Part shown: in pieces, positions 61,696-64,000 of the stretch | Layout: each line of letters opens with the position of its first letter | How positions within the stretch are numbered: the stretch's first letter is position 1 | Assembly: GCA_023386555.1 (NCBI GenBank) | Contig: JAEWJK010000011.1 | Span: 1-64,000, forward strand | Origin: Bacteroidota bacterium | Lineage (GTDB): Bacteria > Bacteroidota > Bacteroidia > Chitinophagales > Chitinophagaceae | Length of the DNA stretch: 64,000 nt | Direction: 5' to 3' | Made by a program: the position numbers and the translations under genes | Notes under the pieces: model-generated | What the model was told of the DNA's origin: nothing | Databases searched by the model: none | The model's input: the letters and a program-made list of their open reading frames with translations, nothing else

Positions 61696-63081
61696 TCAGC
61701 TTTTCAGAATTCTCCATTCAGACGGATAATAATTATTTGCACGGTTAGGCAAGTTTTTTATCCATCCTAAACCCAGACCATGATAAGTTATCAAACACCA
61801 ACCTTCCGGTGCAGTTGGTTTTACGTCTTGTTTACGTAAATACGTTAATGCTGCTTCTTTATTCAATTCAGCTTTTGGAAAGTGTAGATTCACATTACTC
61901 AAAGCCAAAGCATGTTCCGGAACAAAACTTTTTCCCTTAAAACTGCCTGCAGGTGTACCAGCTAGTTTTATATATAAATTGTTGGATAGAATTTTTAGAG
62001 TGGATAAAAATTCAGACGGAAAAAGATTGAATATGTCAGCATGTTTAAAGATCAACTGCTGATCACTGATTTGAATGAATTTGCTCAGCTGTTCTTTTTC
62101 TGCAGCTGTAGCTATTGAAACATTTGCTTCTTTTTTTCTTGATGCATGAACATCATTCACCTGCCTGAATACTGCAATAAAAAAACCTTCGCCTTTTAGT
62201 TTATCAGGAAAGAAACGATAACCTGTTACTTTATTTTTATTGGAGGAAGATGATACAATATTCCCCTCAGCAGGAACAGGAATAGAAATAGGTTGCAATT
62301 GAAATTCATCAACGATCCAATCTAATATATCTTCATCCTCTTCTTTCGAATACGAACAGGTAGAATAAATAAGAATACCATTTTCCTTAAGTGATGGAAT
62401 AATGTCAGCAATAATTCTTTGTTGTCGCTGGCAGCAAAGATTTACATTATCTAAACTCCATTCATCAATCGCTGAAGGATCTTTCCTGAACAATCCACTG
62501 CCACTACAGGGAACATCAGCAACAATCACATCAAAGAAACCGTCTAATCGTTTAAAATCTTTAGAATCGTTATTGGTTACCACCACATTTCCGTTGCCCC
62601 ATTTGGTGATATTCTCCTGCAGAATATTTACTCTTGATTTGATCACTTCATTTGAAACGATCAATCCATCGTCAAAAAAAGAAGATAACAAAGTGCTTTT
62701 GCCACCTGGTGCTGCACAAAGATCTAAGACCAGTTTATGTTCGTTCTTATCAATCACCGATTCCAGTACATGCCATAAGAACATACTGCTGGCTTCCTGC
62801 ACATAATATGCACCGGCATGCAGTAAAGGATCAAGTGTAAAAGAGGGACGATGATCTATATAAAACCCATTATTACACCACGGAATTGGAGACAGGCCTG
62901 CATTAAATCCTGCACTCAACGTTTCAATATCCTGCTGTTGTAATTTCTTTGGATTGATACGAATAGAAGTTACCTGTTCACCTGAATCATGCACGTCTTT
63001 AAATGATGTCTCATCAAAGCCGGCTACATCTTTTATTGAATTGATTAAATCTACAGGTAATTGCACAGCACAAAGAAACAT
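61696..63081 (-). CDS. RsmF/NSUN-type rRNA cytosine-5 methyltransferase
   Basis: 461 aa from the ATG at 63081. SAM motif LDLCAAPGGKSTLL, motif IV DVPCSGSGLFRKDP with the first Cys, and motif VI YSTCSYSKEEDE with the second Cys. A C-terminal extra domain (about 300-460, GYRFFPDKLKGEGFF) matches RsmF rather than RsmB. Target: cytosine in rRNA, position not readable. Confidence 0.92.
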   Translation of the reverse strand: MFLCAVQLPVDLINSIKDVAGFDETSFKDVHDSGEQVTSIRINPKKLQQQDIETLSAGFNAGLSPIPWCNNGFYIDHRPSFTLDPLLHAGAYYVQEASSMFLWHVLESVIDKNEHKLVLDLCAAPGGKSTLLSSFFDDGLIVSNEVIKSRVNILQENITKWGNGNVVVTNNDSKDFKRLDGFFDVIVADVPCSGSGLFRKDPSAIDEWSLDNVNLCCQRQQRIIADIIPSLKENGILIYSTCSYSKEEDEDILDWIVDEFQLQPISIPVPAEGNIVSSSSNKNKVTGYRFFPDKLKGEGFFIAVFRQVNDVHASRKKEANVSIATAAEKEQLSKFIQISDQQLIFKHADIFNLFPSEFLSTLKILSNNLYIKLAGTPAGSFKGKSFVPEHALALSNVNLHFPKAELNKEAALTYLRKQDVKPTAPEGWCLITYHGLGLGWIKNLPNRANNYYPSEWRILKS

Positions 63082-63102
63082 TAATAGCACGGAAAATTTC
63101 GA

Positions 63103-63423
63103 TCAATTCTTTCTTTGCTCTAAACCCATAATGCCACTTAGCACCAGGTCATTAAAGAAGGTTGCTTTGATCTTTTCAGCAATATCTTCACCCAACTTTG
63201 ATATCACTTTAATTTTATTTATTACTGACCAATCAGAACCGTTACGTTCAAAACTGAAATTAAAAGCTTCATCTTCTTCTGTCAGTTCTTTGTTGATGTT
63301 ATTGGTTGCCAATGCCCTTCCGGCGTAAGTGAAAATACCGTCACTCTCAGTAACCTCGTATTCTATAAGATAATAAAGCGGCTCACCACTTTCGTCTAAT
63401 TGTTTTGCTGCAAATCGTGTCAT
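63103..63423 (-). CDS. Unknown protein, 106 aa
   Basis: Starts MTRFAAKQLDESGEPLYYLI at 63423; a longer frame to 63510 overlaps the divergent gene. Alternating strands and a helical end (EDIAEKIKATFFNDL). Family not recognised. Lies 21 bases upstream of the methyltransferase gene. Confidence 0.6.
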   Translation of the reverse strand: MTRFAAKQLDESGEPLYYLIEYEVTESDGIFTYAGRALATNNINKELTEEDEAFNFSFERNGSDWSVINKIKVISKLGEDIAEKIKATFFNDLVLSGIMGLEQRKN

Positions 63424-63457
63424 TGTACAAATCGGCAATATAATTAATATTGTGTTT

Positions 63458-63847
63458 ATGATGAGTGCAAACGTTGAGCAACCGGTATTTAAACCAGATG
63501 TTTCTTTCAAACCAAACCTTCAGCTATTTGAAGAGAAAGTAACAATCGTTCATTGCACATATAACTTCCCTGAAATATTTGAACCTTCAGCAATCAGGAT
63601 ATGGCCTACTACTTATTTATTACAGGATGATGGAAAGCAAAAAAAATTATTACAGGCATTTAATATCTCCTCTTTTCCTGAATGGAAGATGGTGAACAAT
63701 GGTCATCGCTTTACGTTAATATTTGAAGGACTTAGCAAAGAATGTAAAGTGTTTGATCTTATTGAAGACATTCCTGAACCTGGTGGTTTTAAATTTCCGG
63801 GTATTCAACGGAACAATACAGATGTTTACTGGCTGGATATTCAATAA
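63458..63847 (+). CDS. Unknown protein, 129 aa
   Basis: Two adjacent ATGs at 63458 and 63461 (MMSANVEQ). Strand-rich with HCTYNFPEIFEPSAIRIWPT and an end NTDVYWLDIQ. No signal. Family not recognised. Ends at a terminator. Confidence 0.65.
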   Translation: MMSANVEQPVFKPDVSFKPNLQLFEEKVTIVHCTYNFPEIFEPSAIRIWPTTYLLQDDGKQKKLLQAFNISSFPEWKMVNNGHRFTLIFEGLSKECKVFDLIEDIPEPGGFKFPGIQRNNTDVYWLDIQ

Positions 63848-63851
63848 AAAA

Positions 63852-63877
63852 AGAGCAGGCAAAAACCTGCTCTCTAT
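63852..63877. terminator. Terminator between convergent genes
   Basis: AGAGCAGG and CCTGCTCT pair around CAAAAA. A short T/A-rich stretch lies on each side. Confidence 0.75.
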
Positions 63878-63897
63878 TTCCAAACTGATTGGATGAA

Positions 63898-64000
63898 TTA
63901 TTGAATGAGTTTTGCAATCTGGCCTAACGGTAAGGTATTCATCATGTTCGTGATCTCATTTTCACTTGTTTCGTTTACAGAAAAAGTGATCAAAGCACTA
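63898..64000 (-). CDS. Partial unknown protein (C-terminus only)
   Basis: About 34 C-terminal codons are in the window, ending in NTLPLGQIAKLIQ. It faces the 63458 gene. The ending LPLGQIAKL recalls muconolactone-isomerase-like domains, but the fragment is too short. Confidence 0.5.
   Translation of the reverse strand, partial: SALITFSVNETSENEITNMMNTLPLGQIAKLIQ

Overview
The window is AT-rich bacterial DNA from a member of the Bacteroidota, most likely the Chitinophagaceae. The evidence is the T9SS type A sorting domains, DUF5686 and DUF3857 proteins, a PL14-like lipoprotein, the folK-deoxynucleoside kinase pair, and promoters with the Bacteroidota -7 box (TAnnTTTG), often close to the start codon. 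Genus cannot be fixed from sequence alone. No rRNA, tRNA or CRISPR array was seen.

Layout. 1-3.8 kb is accessory: the edge of a transposase-like gene, two unknown genes, an IntI-like tyrosine recombinase and a Chitinophagaceae-type unknown gene. The unknown genes are bracketed by cassette-specific complementary ends and hairpins resembling integron attC sites. 3.9-12.2 kb holds a GAF-cyclase, a DUF5686 protein, a cluster of tiny genes, a NUDIX and an MBL protein, a repeat-rich gap of about 0.7 kb, and an RRM protein. 12.2-24.9 kb has a DsbA-like protein, clpB, two transglutaminase-like secreted proteins, queG, and an ECF sigma/anti-sigma/LVIVD lipoprotein operon. 25-34.4 kb has an ABC-2 permease, folK, deoxynucleoside kinase, an MFS carrier, a PL14-like lipoprotein, tdk, waaA and an L,D-transpeptidase.

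34.5-43.4 kb is the most striking chromosomal block: five minus-strand genes with gaps or overlaps of 13 bp or less. In order of transcription they encode an SdiA-regulated-type lipoprotein, a metallophosphoesterase fused to an outer-membrane barrel, an HD phosphohydrolase fused to a Pycsar-effector-type (PycTM) membrane domain, polyphosphate kinase 1, and a membrane-bound class III nucleotide cyclase. This pairs a cyclase with a Pycsar-type effector inside a polyphosphate operon.

43.6-57 kb is mostly housekeeping: 3-hydroxyacyl-CoA dehydrogenase, YdcF, YigZ, ribD, prmC, ExbB/ExbD, SPFH, pepT, CPBP protease, FKBP, NamZ-like DUF1343 and AlgH, plus a DUF433 antitoxin with only a stub of its toxin. 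57-60.3 kb has T9SS cargo genes, one apparently truncated. 60.7-64 kb has fmt, an RsmF/NSUN-type RNA methyltransferase and small unknown genes.

Intergenic DNA carries several repeat families: a 45-50 bp REP-like element (seven copies), heptanucleotide tracts (also inside waaA and prmC), a hairpin repeat inserted in frame in a T9SS gene, a 104-bp tandem triplication, and a duplicated algH tail with palindromes.
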